Origin: Paenibacillus chondroitinus NBRC 15376 | Lineage (GTDB): Bacteria; Bacillota; Bacilli; Paenibacillales; NBRC-103111 | Assembly (NCBI RefSeq): GCF_004000765.1 | Contig: NZ_BILW01000018.1 | Coordinates: 1 to 64,000 of the forward strand | Direction of reading: 5' to 3' | Length of the DNA: 64,000 nt | Shown here: positions 16,533 to 24,182 of the stretch, one piece after another | How positions within the stretch are numbered: the stretch's first letter is position 1 | Layout: every line of letters begins with the position of its first letter | Made by a program: the position numbers and the translations under genes | The notes under the pieces: generated by a model | The model's input: only the letters and a program-made list of their open reading frames with translations | What the model was told of the DNA's origin: nothing | Database searches by the model: none

Positions 16533-17324
16533 ATGAGAAAAACCTGTCTAAGTCTAGCCTTGACTTCATGCTTGATGTTCTTGGGTGCAGCATATCCTGT
16601 TCACGCCGAAGCACCCCTCATTAATTTTGTTATTATCCAGGAAACAAACTTGTATGCGAAAGACGATCAAAGCAGCCGTCCTCTAGGTGCCATAGCACCT
16701 TATCAGAATGTACAGCTTGCCCCGGGTGCACCATTTAGTTTTTACGACAAAAGAAATCCCGAGGAATGGCTAAAGGTGCAGACTTGGCTGGGAGATCGCT
16801 GGATACAGGATGATGACAATGTTTTATATGGCACGTATGAAGAACGGAAGAGTACATTAAAGCTCTTGAACACCGCAAGTTTATTTAACGAGCCAAACAT
16901 TAACACGGAAACAACTCAGAAGCTTGCACCTCAGAAGATTAGTTCTACTGCCAAAATACAGTATGGACCTAAGTACGTTATAAACGCGATGAGTGCCACC
17001 GGGCAATCAGGAACGTGGTATCAAATTGATACATGGCTTGGACCTAAATGGATTATCAAACCGGCCCTTATGGAGGATGTCCATGCCGAACCGGTAGATT
17101 ATCAACTTAAGTTAATGGGAACAGAAACGACATATTCCGTACCCTACGAACAGGAAGGTGAGGGGGAAGTATTGGAAGCAGGAACTGTACACGCTATTGC
17201 AAAATGGCAACATGCCCCATTGCCTGCTAATGTTATTACTTGGTATAAAATCAGTCTCCCGCAAGGTGAGCGGTGGGTAAACCCTAAGAATGATGTGATA
17301 ATCCAAGAGAACTTATCCAAATGA
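16533..17324 (+). CDS. Secreted protein with SH3-like (GW/SH3b-type) repeats
   Basis: Secreted protein of 263 residues with a signal peptide ending near AHAEA. Three similar modules follow, each with a variant of TNLYAKDDQSS, then an EEWLKVQTWLGDRWI-type strand: LKVQTWLGDRWIQ (about 81-93), YQIDTWLGPKWII (about 168-180) and YKISLPQGERWVN (about 238-250). This W..tW.G.kWI pattern is typical of bacterial SH3-like domains that bind peptidoglycan or wall polymers. Start ATG follows GGGAGGAG by 8 nt. No enzymatic domain is seen; a cell-wall-binding role is inferred. Confidence 0.78.
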   Translation: MRKTCLSLALTSCLMFLGAAYPVHAEAPLINFVIIQETNLYAKDDQSSRPLGAIAPYQNVQLAPGAPFSFYDKRNPEEWLKVQTWLGDRWIQDDDNVLYGTYEERKSTLKLLNTASLFNEPNINTETTQKLAPQKISSTAKIQYGPKYVINAMSATGQSGTWYQIDTWLGPKWIIKPALMEDVHAEPVDYQLKLMGTETTYSVPYEQEGEGEVLEAGTVHAIAKWQHAPLPANVITWYKISLPQGERWVNPKNDVIIQENLSK

Positions 17325-17364
17325 TAGAACCTTCAGATGGCCTCATTACAGAATTTACATATCC

Positions 17365-18180
17365 CTACATCTTTCTAAAACGAAATATAACCGCAGGCGG
17401 AATATCATACCAATCAAATTTATGATTTGCCTGTTCATCCTTCTCAAAGCTTGGCTCATGCAAACCATCCAGAACAAAACCAGAGCTGAAAAATAAGTTC
17501 ATATAATAGGCTAAAGGTCTATGAAATAAGAGATGAGGAACAGGCTGACCTTTTATACCTATTGTTTGGCTAGGCTCTGGAGTTAAATAGGTTGAGATTT
17601 GGACACTGTTTCTTGTGACAATCTCCCCGTTACGGTCTTCGGATTCATGTATTTTTCTTGTAGTTGGCGTTTGGAAACAAGGATGCGGGATGGAGAATAC
17701 GAAGATCCCGCTCTTTTTTAATAACTGTGAAAGTGCCTTAGTCAAAAAGGTTATATCCGCAATATCCATTAAAGCCATATTAGCTACAGCACCATCATAC
17801 TTTTCTGTTCCAAGGGTTAGTAATGACTGATAGTTAGTTGCATCAACTACTCGATAGTCTATGCGATTTAAATAGTTAGTTGACCTTAATTTTGCTCGCT
17901 CGATCATGTTAGGACTATAGTCCAAAGCAACAACCTCAGCGCCTAAATCAGCCAACCTGCGTGAGAAGTTTCCATTGCCACATGCAATATCCAGAAGGAT
18001 CTGACCTTCTTTTACTTCAAGAAGTTCTTCCGTCTTTGGTCTGATAATTTCACGATGGAACCGATTGCTGTGTTCACCCATGTAATCATCCCAAAACGCC
18101 GCAATCTCGTCCCATCTTGACTGGGAATCGTCCGTCATTTCATTCCATTTGCTCAGAATATCCACGTCCCTTCCACTCAT
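17365..18180 (-). CDS. Class I SAM-dependent methyltransferase
   Basis: Cytosolic S-adenosylmethionine methyltransferase, 271 residues, Rossmann-like fold. Motif I is LLDIACGNGNFSRRLADLG (about 62-80), the acidic residue binding the ribose is in VVALDYSPNMIERA, and motif post-II is DGAVANMALMDI. After the core come HPCFQTP and RPLAYYMNLFFSSGF, typical of the Methyltransf_11/25-type proteins. The methyl acceptor cannot be told. The ribosome site upstream of 18180 is weak (GGATGAG); a later Met is possible. It ends close to the convergent SH3-like gene with no obvious terminator. Confidence 0.85.
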   Translation of the reverse strand: MSGRDVDILSKWNEMTDDSQSRWDEIAAFWDDYMGEHSNRFHREIIRPKTEELLEVKEGQILLDIACGNGNFSRRLADLGAEVVALDYSPNMIERAKLRSTNYLNRIDYRVVDATNYQSLLTLGTEKYDGAVANMALMDIADITFLTKALSQLLKKSGIFVFSIPHPCFQTPTTRKIHESEDRNGEIVTRNSVQISTYLTPEPSQTIGIKGQPVPHLLFHRPLAYYMNLFFSSGFVLDGLHEPSFEKDEQANHKFDWYDIPPAVIFRFRKM

Positions 18181-18260
18181 GTTACTGGCTCATCCAACTC
18201 TCATAATACCATATGCTGGTATAAATATCCGTTGTCTTCTAGAGCTCCAATAACAAATAA

Positions 18261-18285
18261 AGCCCAAGCGGGATACGCCTGAGCT
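18261..18285 (-). terminator. Terminator of the hydrolase gene
   Basis: On the minus strand AGCTCAGGCG, loop TATCC, then CGCTTGGGCT (two G-U pairs), followed by TTATTTGTT. It lies just after the hydrolase stop. Confidence 0.65.
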
Positions 18286-18302
18286 TGCATTTGCACTTCT
18301 AA

Positions 18303-19148
18303 TCAGTCACGACCCGCCTCGTACAGCTTCTGTGCTACAACGGCAGGTTTTGTGCGTGTATAGGTAAAATGGTCTCCGTCGCCGACGATCAATCGGAACA
18401 CACCGAGCCGTGAGGACATATGCGGATTCCAGCCGAAGCCTTCTCCTTGTGGCAATACGTTGTCTTGGTAGAAATAGACGTAACTTTTGGGTGTAGGCAA
18501 TGTATAGAACACTTTGAGATCTAATTTCTCGAAAAGTGGTTTCGCCGGTTCAGGCTTGACTCCTGTATAAAATCGTTTGGCTTCCTCCAAAGTTGCCAAA
18601 TTGACGAACAAATCACGAAACAGCGGAAATGGAAGGAGGATGGTATCGTCCTTCGATCCGGCTCTGAGCTGCTCGAAACCCTCCCTCGTCGGGGGCGGCA
18701 ACTCGTCGGCTAGCGATCCGCCGTCTTTCAGAACAAATGCGTCCCAGAAGACGAGGCGTTTGATGCGGTCTGGTATTTGTTCAGCAACCTTCTGGATGAC
18801 GGTGCCACCGAAACTGTGTCCTACGAGAACGAAATCGCGCAAGTTCATCTTCATGATATAATCGACGACAGACTTCGTGATCATCGCATGCGTGACATTT
18901 TTGTTCGGATCTGTGCCGTGACCCGCGTATTCCGGCGCGTGAACGGTATGCCCCTGACTGCGCAGCACGGCAGCAACGCCATCCCAGAAATGAGCGTCGG
19001 CCCAGGATCCATGCACAAGCACAAAGGATAGCCGCTGTTCAGGCAGGCGACTGATTCCGTCGGATAGGGCGGCGCTGCGCCACGAGAGCCACTCGCTTTC
19101 CGCATAGGGGGAATAGTATGGCCAGTGGGGAACAAATCGGTAATACAT
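18303..19148 (-). CDS. Alpha/beta fold hydrolase (esterase EstC-like)
   Basis: Serine alpha/beta hydrolase, 281 residues. The oxyanion region is FVLVHGSWADAHFW (about 42-55), the nucleophile is Ser112 in LVGHSFGG, and the C-terminal base is probably the His in GDGDHFTYT. The order resembles EstC/hydroxynitrile-lyase-like plant-type esterases. Unlike the dehalogenase-like gene at 6167-7063 it has the usual Ser nucleophile. ATG 19148 is preferred over the TTG at 19166, with AGAGGATG upstream. It is divergent from the Gfo/Idh/MocA gene across a 318-nt gap. Substrate unknown. Confidence 0.83.
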   Translation of the reverse strand: MYYRFVPHWPYYSPYAESEWLSWRSAALSDGISRLPEQRLSFVLVHGSWADAHFWDGVAAVLRSQGHTVHAPEYAGHGTDPNKNVTHAMITKSVVDYIMKMNLRDFVLVGHSFGGTVIQKVAEQIPDRIKRLVFWDAFVLKDGGSLADELPPPTREGFEQLRAGSKDDTILLPFPLFRDLFVNLATLEEAKRFYTGVKPEPAKPLFEKLDLKVFYTLPTPKSYVYFYQDNVLPQGEGFGWNPHMSSRLGVFRLIVGDGDHFTYTRTKPAVVAQKLYEAGRD

Positions 19149-19212
19149 GTACAAACATCCTCTCAAAATGACATATATCAGCTTATGCCCAATCCGTTTG
19201 CGTGGTGTCTAA

Positions 19213-19261
19213 GACAGTTTTGTGCTTTTTTCACGGTTGCTATTGAAATGACAGTTTTGTG
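19213..19261 (+). repeat. Direct repeat pair GACAGTTTTGTG in divergent intergenic region
   Basis: Identical 12-mers at 19213-19224 and 19250-19261, 37 nt start to start, in the 19149-19466 gap between the divergent hydrolase and oxidoreductase genes. The spacing of between three and four helical turns is compatible with a dimeric regulator binding direct repeats. I see no gene in this gap. Confidence 0.4.
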
Positions 19262-19343
19262 TGATTTTACACCAGTTCTGTTCCTAGAATCTATGCGGAC
19301 TATCACTTACAATTGGATTTGTAGAAGCGATGGTTGAGGGGTG

Positions 19344-19357
19344 TGAAAGCGTTATCT
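19344..19357 (+). promoter_or_regulatory. cre-like catabolite repression site
   Basis: TGAAAGCGTTATCT matches 13 of 14 positions of the CcpA operator consensus TGWAANCGNTNWCA. It lies 110 nt before the Gfo/Idh/MocA start codon, which fits control of a sugar-metabolism gene by carbon catabolite repression. Confidence 0.6.
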
Positions 19358-19466
19358 TTAAAAGGATGATGAATCTAGGGGTTAACCCATGCCAGCACTT
19401 GGAAATATTTTGTGAATAGAAAAAACAGAAAAGATCAGGTTGGCAGGATCTATAGGAGGGAAATTT

Positions 19467-20489
19467 ATGTTTAAGTTAGGTTTAATGGGTTGTGGAGTTG
19501 TTGCAAATTACGGGCATATTCCGTCAATAATGAATTCGTCTAAATTTGAATTAACGGCTATTTATGAACCTGATGTCGCTCGAAAAGAAGAGCTGCAGAA
19601 GAAACATCAGGTTGAAGTTTTTAGTGACGTAGAGCTGTTCTTCCAATCCGGAATTGATGCCGTGGTCATTACATCACCAGCGCCTTCTCATTATCAAAAT
19701 GTTCGGGACGCGGCACGTTATGGAAAGCATGTCTTATGTGAAAAACCATTGGCTATGGATGACGAAGAGGCTGCAGAGATGATCGCTGTGATGGAAAAAG
19801 CGGGATTAATGTTGTTTACAGCCTTTGACTACCGGTTTAGCCCCGTTTCCCAGATGATCAAAACGATCGTTGAAAATAAAAGCATCGGTGACGTTCGCTC
19901 ACTGAGGCTAAGTTATATATGGAATAATCATGGAAAATATGTCAATGATGAGCAAGTTCCTTCACCGTTAAACCTGAGACGTGCAAACCGAATGCTTGAA
20001 GGCGGACCTATGGTTGACTGCGGTGTGCACCAGATTGACCTTGCAAGATGGTGGTTGAATTCGGATGTGCAGCTTCAGCATTCGGAAGGAGCCTGGGTGG
20101 ACGAGTATGAAGCTCCAGACCATATGTACCTCCATATGAAGCATGCTAATAAGGTACATACGATGCTCGAAATCAGTTATTCTTACTGTTTTACGGCCAA
20201 AGAACCGGTGTCACATTTTATTTATGAACTGATTGGGACTGACGGAGTTATTCGTTATGATCGCGAAGCCAAACTATTTGAAATGCGGAATTCATCTGGC
20301 ACGACCCGGTTTCCATATGCATCAGAAAAGAATTTCAACGGCATGTACGAAGCCTTTGCTTTATCGCTTGAGACCGGTCAAACGGGAGATATGCCGACTG
20401 GACTGGACGGGCTGATTGCAACCCGGATCGCTCGCAGGGCAACGAATGAGCTCATTCAAAAACGAGCGCTTTTGCAGGCAAGCGAATAA
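19467..20489 (+). CDS. Gfo/Idh/MocA family oxidoreductase
   Basis: NAD(P)-dependent sugar or inositol dehydrogenase-like enzyme, 340 residues, with an N-terminal Rossmann domain (GCG motif Gly8-x-Gly10 in LMGCGVVANYGH) and the family signature EKP at 92-94 (HVLCEKPLAM). In the C-terminal domain GGPMVDCGVHQIDLARWW carries the conserved Asp and His used in catalysis. AGGAGGG lies just before ATG 19467; the longer upstream frame overlaps this site. A strong terminator follows. Substrate not identifiable; the upstream cre-like site and convergent AraC regulator suggest carbohydrate metabolism. Confidence 0.88.
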   Translation: MFKLGLMGCGVVANYGHIPSIMNSSKFELTAIYEPDVARKEELQKKHQVEVFSDVELFFQSGIDAVVITSPAPSHYQNVRDAARYGKHVLCEKPLAMDDEEAAEMIAVMEKAGLMLFTAFDYRFSPVSQMIKTIVENKSIGDVRSLRLSYIWNNHGKYVNDEQVPSPLNLRRANRMLEGGPMVDCGVHQIDLARWWLNSDVQLQHSEGAWVDEYEAPDHMYLHMKHANKVHTMLEISYSYCFTAKEPVSHFIYELIGTDGVIRYDREAKLFEMRNSSGTTRFPYASEKNFNGMYEAFALSLETGQTGDMPTGLDGLIATRIARRATNELIQKRALLQASE

Positions 20490-20491
20490 CA

Positions 20492-20539
20492 AAAGTGAAA
20501 AAGTGCTCTTCCGACTGCGGAAGGGCACTTTTTCACTTT
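20492..20539. terminator. Bidirectional terminator between oxidoreductase and AraC genes
   Basis: Long stem: AAAGTGAAAAAGTGC on the left and GCACTTTTTCACTTT on the right, joined by CTTCCG/CGGAAG with a short loop. It separates convergent genes. Confidence 0.9.
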
Positions 20540-20545
20540 CTTGCA

Positions 20546-21427
20546 TTAAACGAGCGATACAGGTTTTTGTATTCGTTTTTTTCGAAACTCGGAAGGCGTA
20601 TACTCGTTATAGCGCTTGAAAATACGGATGAACATGTTGACATTCGGGAACCCCGATTGAACGCCAACATCGGCAATACTTAACGCTTCGGTAAGCAGCA
20701 GATGCTCAGCTGTTTTTATGCGTCTCAAATGAAGATAATCGACAAAGGACATACCGATACACTGCTGGAAATATTTAATGAAATAGTGATACTCCAAATG
20801 TACGAGATGGAGTACATCCTGAATTCGAATCGGATTTCGATAATTGATTTCAATATAATCCAATACGGGCTTGAGACGCTGCCAATCTGCAGGTGAAAGG
20901 GGAGGCGAAGCGGGAGCATGACGAATGAGCAGGGAGAGCAGCTGCTTGAAGGCGCCACTTATCGCCAATTCGTAGCCAGCCTCCATACGGCTTGCTTCTT
21001 GGTACACTTGGACTAACAGCTGAAACATCGTTTCTTTGACAGATGGGTTGTTGGCAAGCACCTCATTGATACGATCCAGCGGTTCCGATAATTCCAGTAA
21101 AATAGGCGAGAAGTCCTTGGTATATTGATCTAATTGTGCCAGGATGTCCAATTGCAGCACAATTTGTTTGACTAATTTCTGTCTTCGGGTACGGTGCAAC
21201 CGAGAGGATCCGATAATTAACAGATCCTGATCTTGTAATTGATAAATCGTGTCAACCGTTTCAACTTGCATGGAACCTTCAAATAAGAGAATGATTTCTA
21301 CTTCTTTATGATAATGCCACATGTTCCAAGGTAACGAAGGCAGTGGCTCTAAAGTACTGTCCCATATTTTGTAACGCAGCAAGGGATGATGGTAATTAAC
21401 GTGTTCATTTTTGGCGTTTTCTTCCAT
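20546..21427 (-). CDS. AraC-family transcriptional regulator
   Basis: Cytosolic regulator, 293 residues. The N-terminal half is a cupin-type ligand-binding domain (HYHKEVEIILLFEGSMQVE, about 39-57); the C-terminal 100 residues hold two helix-turn-helix units (IRIQDVLHLVHLEYHYFIKYF, slightly over 20 residues, then IADVGVQSGFPNVNMFIRIFK and TPSEFRKKR). Such proteins commonly sense a sugar and activate neighbouring catabolic genes, most plausibly the convergent Gfo/Idh/MocA gene. ATG 21427 follows TTGGAGGG by 6 nt, better than the extended start at 21463. Confidence 0.88.
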   Translation of the reverse strand: MEENAKNEHVNYHHPLLRYKIWDSTLEPLPSLPWNMWHYHKEVEIILLFEGSMQVETVDTIYQLQDQDLLIIGSSRLHRTRRQKLVKQIVLQLDILAQLDQYTKDFSPILLELSEPLDRINEVLANNPSVKETMFQLLVQVYQEASRMEAGYELAISGAFKQLLSLLIRHAPASPPLSPADWQRLKPVLDYIEINYRNPIRIQDVLHLVHLEYHYFIKYFQQCIGMSFVDYLHLRRIKTAEHLLLTEALSIADVGVQSGFPNVNMFIRIFKRYNEYTPSEFRKKRIQKPVSLV

Positions 21428-21534
21428 AGTTGTCCCTCCAACATGTTTAATTATAAGCTGCAAGGCGATATGTAAGTAAACGCTGCCATGATTTTAACAT
21501 AGAATGTGGGATATCACAAAGTGAAAAGGGCAAA

Positions 21535-21572
21535 AAGAGGACTACCGATTCATTACTATCGGTAGTCTTCTT
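21535..21572 (-). terminator. Terminator downstream of the CBM remnant and two-component genes
   Basis: Arms at 21535-21549 and 21558-21572 (core GACTACCGAT/ATCGGTAGTC) match at 14 of 15 positions with an 8-nt loop. It lies directly after the CBM remnant on the minus strand, so it looks like the original terminator of the lost gene and now of the response-regulator transcript. Confidence 0.7.
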
Positions 21573-21583
21573 CATTTACTTGG

Positions 21584-21715
21584 TTATTTTTGCAATTCCC
21601 ATAAAGCTGGAGTGACCGTTGGTGTCCAAGTAGAGATGGACTTATGGGACTGCAGACATTTGTATGTGTGGCCATTGTAGGTAACGAAAGTGCCCCTCGA
21701 GTAGCCGATTGTTGG
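21584..21715 (-). pseudogene. Remnant of a CBM5/12 (chitin-binding type 3) domain
   Basis: On the minus strand a frame ending at 21584 reads YSRGTFVTYNGHTYKCLQSH followed by KSISTWTPTVTPALWELQK and a stop. This is the C-terminal half of a carbohydrate-binding module of family 5/12: the conserved VTYNGHTYKC, TPTVTPALWELQ pattern. In this frame a stop lies 12 codons upstream of the TFVTYN part, and the neighbouring frames upstream give no start or signal peptide, so only a decayed tail of a secreted chitinase- or glycanase-like enzyme remains. The rest of 21428-21864 shows no gene. Family call is by pattern recognition. Confidence 0.6.
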
Positions 21716-21864
21716 TCAAGCTCAGGGAATTTGCCACCGGTACTGGCAATTTGGCCATCTGCGGGTTCTGCAGCAGGGAATCCCTAGGGTGCTTCCAAAC
21801 TTTGGGGTTCATAAACAATGGCACTGCAATTTTTATTTTCACCTGACTTACAAAGCAGAGCTTC

Positions 21865-22551
21865 TTAGAGCTTTTTCAGCACCTCGAAAATTCGCAGATC
21901 ATTGATGGTTTGGATAACCATTGCCGAATCAGGCATTTGAAATTTCTTGAGAATCGAATTGATTTGTTTCTTAATGGTTTCATATTCGACAAATCGCTCT
22001 TCGGCAATTTGCTTCCTTTTCTTGCCTTCGCAAAGTAAACGGAGGACCTGCAGTTCGCTTGGCGTAAGCTCTGAAATGATCTGAATAATATTCAGCAGGC
22101 TGTTTTCCGCTCGCTTCACGCGCGCAAACTCTTCACGGATTTTCTCGGCAATCATCGGGCGGATCGGGGATGCGTTCATGTAGGCGGCGCGTATGGCTTC
22201 CATAATTTCGACGTCAGTAGTGGTTTTTAATAAGTAGTCCGTGATACCCGTCTGAAAGGCGGCAAAGATGAAGTTTTCATCCTTGTGGACGGTGAGCACG
22301 ATAATTTTCATCTGGGGATATTTGTCGTGAATGATTTTCGCTGCTTGAATACCCGCGAATTGGGATTCCATCTCAATATCCATGAGAATCACATCCGGTT
22401 GATGCAGCGCTGCTTGAATAACGGCGTCGTGCCCCGAGGAAACACGCGCCACACAGGCAAAATCAGCATGTCCGGCGAATGTCCTTTCCAGCCTTCGAAG
22501 GTGAGCTTCCATGTCATCAGCGATGAGAATACGGATAGGTTGATGTGTCAT
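21865..22551 (-). CDS. NarL/LuxR-type response regulator
   Basis: Two-component response regulator, 228 residues. The receiver domain has the acidic pair Asp12-Asp13 (IADDME), phosphorylation site Asp58 (VILMDIEM), and Lys in YLLKTT. After a linker the C-terminal domain has LTPSELQVLRLLCEGKKRKQ and VEYETIKKQINSILKKF, a LuxR-type helix-turn-helix. AAAGGAG precedes the ATG. It is 26 nt behind the sensor kinase gene and is its partner. By position it should control the divergent ABC importer, sulfatase and GH105 genes. Confidence 0.87.
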   Translation of the reverse strand: MTHQPIRILIADDMEAHLRRLERTFAGHADFACVARVSSGHDAVIQAALHQPDVILMDIEMESQFAGIQAAKIIHDKYPQMKIIVLTVHKDENFIFAAFQTGITDYLLKTTTDVEIMEAIRAAYMNASPIRPMIAEKIREEFARVKRAENSLLNIIQIISELTPSELQVLRLLCEGKKRKQIAEERFVEYETIKKQINSILKKFQMPDSAMVIQTINDLRIFEVLKKL

Positions 22552-22577
22552 TATACAGGATCTCCTTTCGTCAGCTT

Positions 22578-24053
22578 TTAGATAATCGGCAAGTAGACCG
22601 TAAAGGTCGTTCCCACGTCTTTCTTGCTCTCGACGACGATTTTCCCGTCGTGGCCTATGATGATTTTATGGCAATAGGACAAGCCGATGCCCCAATTATT
22701 AACCGATGCTTTGGTGGTAAAAAAAGGATCGAAAATGGCCTCCAAATGCTCCTCGGCGACGCCGGGTCCGTTATCGGTAATTCGGATGAGCGCCCATCCG
22801 TTTTGCTGGCTCCGTTCGACCACAATACGGCCGTCATCCCGAAACAGGAGCGATTCACTGGCATTGAGGAGCAGGTTGTAGATGGCTTCAGTCAAATGAT
22901 TGAAGTCGATATAACAATTAGCAGGCAGCGAATCTAGCGAATAATCGACTTGGCAGCGGCTGGCCTGTTCGTTTAAGCGGGCAATCGCCTGCTGAACCGG
23001 AAGATCGATAGACATCGGTTGGAGATTCAGGCTTATATTTTTTAATTTATCAGCGGCATCGTTAATGCTGGCGAGCGCCGACTGCGATGATCGTAAGATG
23101 AGGTCCAGACTATACTGGGATTCGCTGTCCGCCTGATGGCGTTCTTTCAGATATGCGGCCTCGGACTGGATGCCGATCAAATGATTTTTGAGGGCATGTG
23201 TAAATGCGCGCGTTCCGAGCGTTGCCGTGTCGATGCTTTTATTAATTTGAATATCGCGGTTTTTACGGTAAATCTCGATGGAATTAAACTTATACACCAG
23301 GTAAATCATCAAAAACAAAATTAAATAGATGGCAAATGGAAACACAGGCAAAAGGATCGACTGATAACCAAGAGGAGGCTGCAGATAGTTGAAATAACCT
23401 TTCAAATACGTTTCTTTAACCAATACTTTTGGCGCCCAGGAAAAAATAAACAGATGGATGACGACGAGCGGAATAAAGAGCAAGACATGATACAACGTTA
23501 AATTTTTGATAAACTTAATTTTCGGATAATTCAAATAATAGTTGATCAGTAGGCCAAAAGCAACAAAAAGTATCAGGTAGCGAAGGCTCTTTATAACCAT
23601 TTCCATCCCACGAAAGAATGTCAAGCTATCAATCTGATTGCTTAGGGCGATATGAAAAGAAGGGTCAAAGTAGGTGGTCTCGATGATAAAAAAGAGTAAG
23701 ATACCTCCGTAGCCGATCCTTTGGTGCCATGGGCTTAAGCTGCGGGTGAAGGCAATGGCGAAGCCAAGCAGCGAGCAGTAGAACAACCCAACGCCGATAT
23801 TCAGCATGCGAATAAGCCAATCAGGATTAAATTTAGTCAAGACCAGATAATTCCAGGTGCCGGGACTGAAATCAAAGAAAGTGTGAATGACATTGAAATA
23901 GTAATTAAATTTACTCAGGTACAACGTAAAGGCTACAAAAGAAAGCACCCAACCGATGATGATGCCGTACATGAAGCGGGTTGACGCATGATTTAGCTTT
24001 TTGTAAGTGAATAATATGGTAAAAATAAGCAGTACAAGAGTAACGAACAGCAT
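22578..24053 (-). CDS. Multi-pass membrane sensor histidine kinase
   Basis: Sensor kinase, 491 residues. The first ~250 residues contain about seven or eight hydrophobic segments (7TM-like sensor). The dimerisation/phosphoacceptor region is FTHALKNHLIGIQSEA, with His followed by xLKN rather than the common HExRTP; then a HATPase_c domain with N box NLLLNASES, ITDNGPGV and WGIGLSYCHKII. This HxLKN type resembles kinases of the LytS/DUF-like groups paired with LuxR-type regulators. AAGGAAGTG precedes the ATG. It is divergent from the binding-protein gene with a 129-nt gap, so it likely senses the substrate or a binding-protein signal. Confidence 0.87.
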   Translation of the reverse strand: MLFVTLVLLIFTILFTYKKLNHASTRFMYGIIIGWVLSFVAFTLYLSKFNYYFNVIHTFFDFSPGTWNYLVLTKFNPDWLIRMLNIGVGLFYCSLLGFAIAFTRSLSPWHQRIGYGGILLFFIIETTYFDPSFHIALSNQIDSLTFFRGMEMVIKSLRYLILFVAFGLLINYYLNYPKIKFIKNLTLYHVLLFIPLVVIHLFIFSWAPKVLVKETYLKGYFNYLQPPLGYQSILLPVFPFAIYLILFLMIYLVYKFNSIEIYRKNRDIQINKSIDTATLGTRAFTHALKNHLIGIQSEAAYLKERHQADSESQYSLDLILRSSQSALASINDAADKLKNISLNLQPMSIDLPVQQAIARLNEQASRCQVDYSLDSLPANCYIDFNHLTEAIYNLLLNASESLLFRDDGRIVVERSQQNGWALIRITDNGPGVAEEHLEAIFDPFFTTKASVNNWGIGLSYCHKIIIGHDGKIVVESKKDVGTTFTVYLPII

Positions 24054-24125
24054 ATAATCACTTCCTTCTCTTCAGGCAAAAGGGGGGAATAAAACATTCA
24101 TCTGTCGGCCTGCCTGGTGTCTACG

Positions 24126-24153
24126 TATAATTCAAAATAAGAAAGCGCACACA
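24126..24153 (+). promoter_or_regulatory. -10 box and overlapping cre-like site of the sulfatase-locus ABC operon
   Basis: A perfect TATAAT (24126-24131) without a good -35 box, as in activator-dependent promoters, followed after 8 nt by AGAAAGCGCACACA (24140-24153), a 12/14 match to the CcpA cre consensus. A cre site at the start of transcription would give roadblock-type repression. Confidence 0.5.
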
Positions 24154-24182
24154 AATCATATCAAAAAAAGGGTGGGTGTCAA

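Noticed and set aside
19125-19337. 70-codon frame in the hydrolase/oxidoreductase gap
   Set aside because: Starts inside the hydrolase gene on the opposite strand, no ribosome site, Cys/Phe-rich random-looking product.
21642-21842. 66-codon minus-strand frame starting MKIKIAVPLF
   Set aside because: It covers part of the CBM remnant in a different frame and has no family features.
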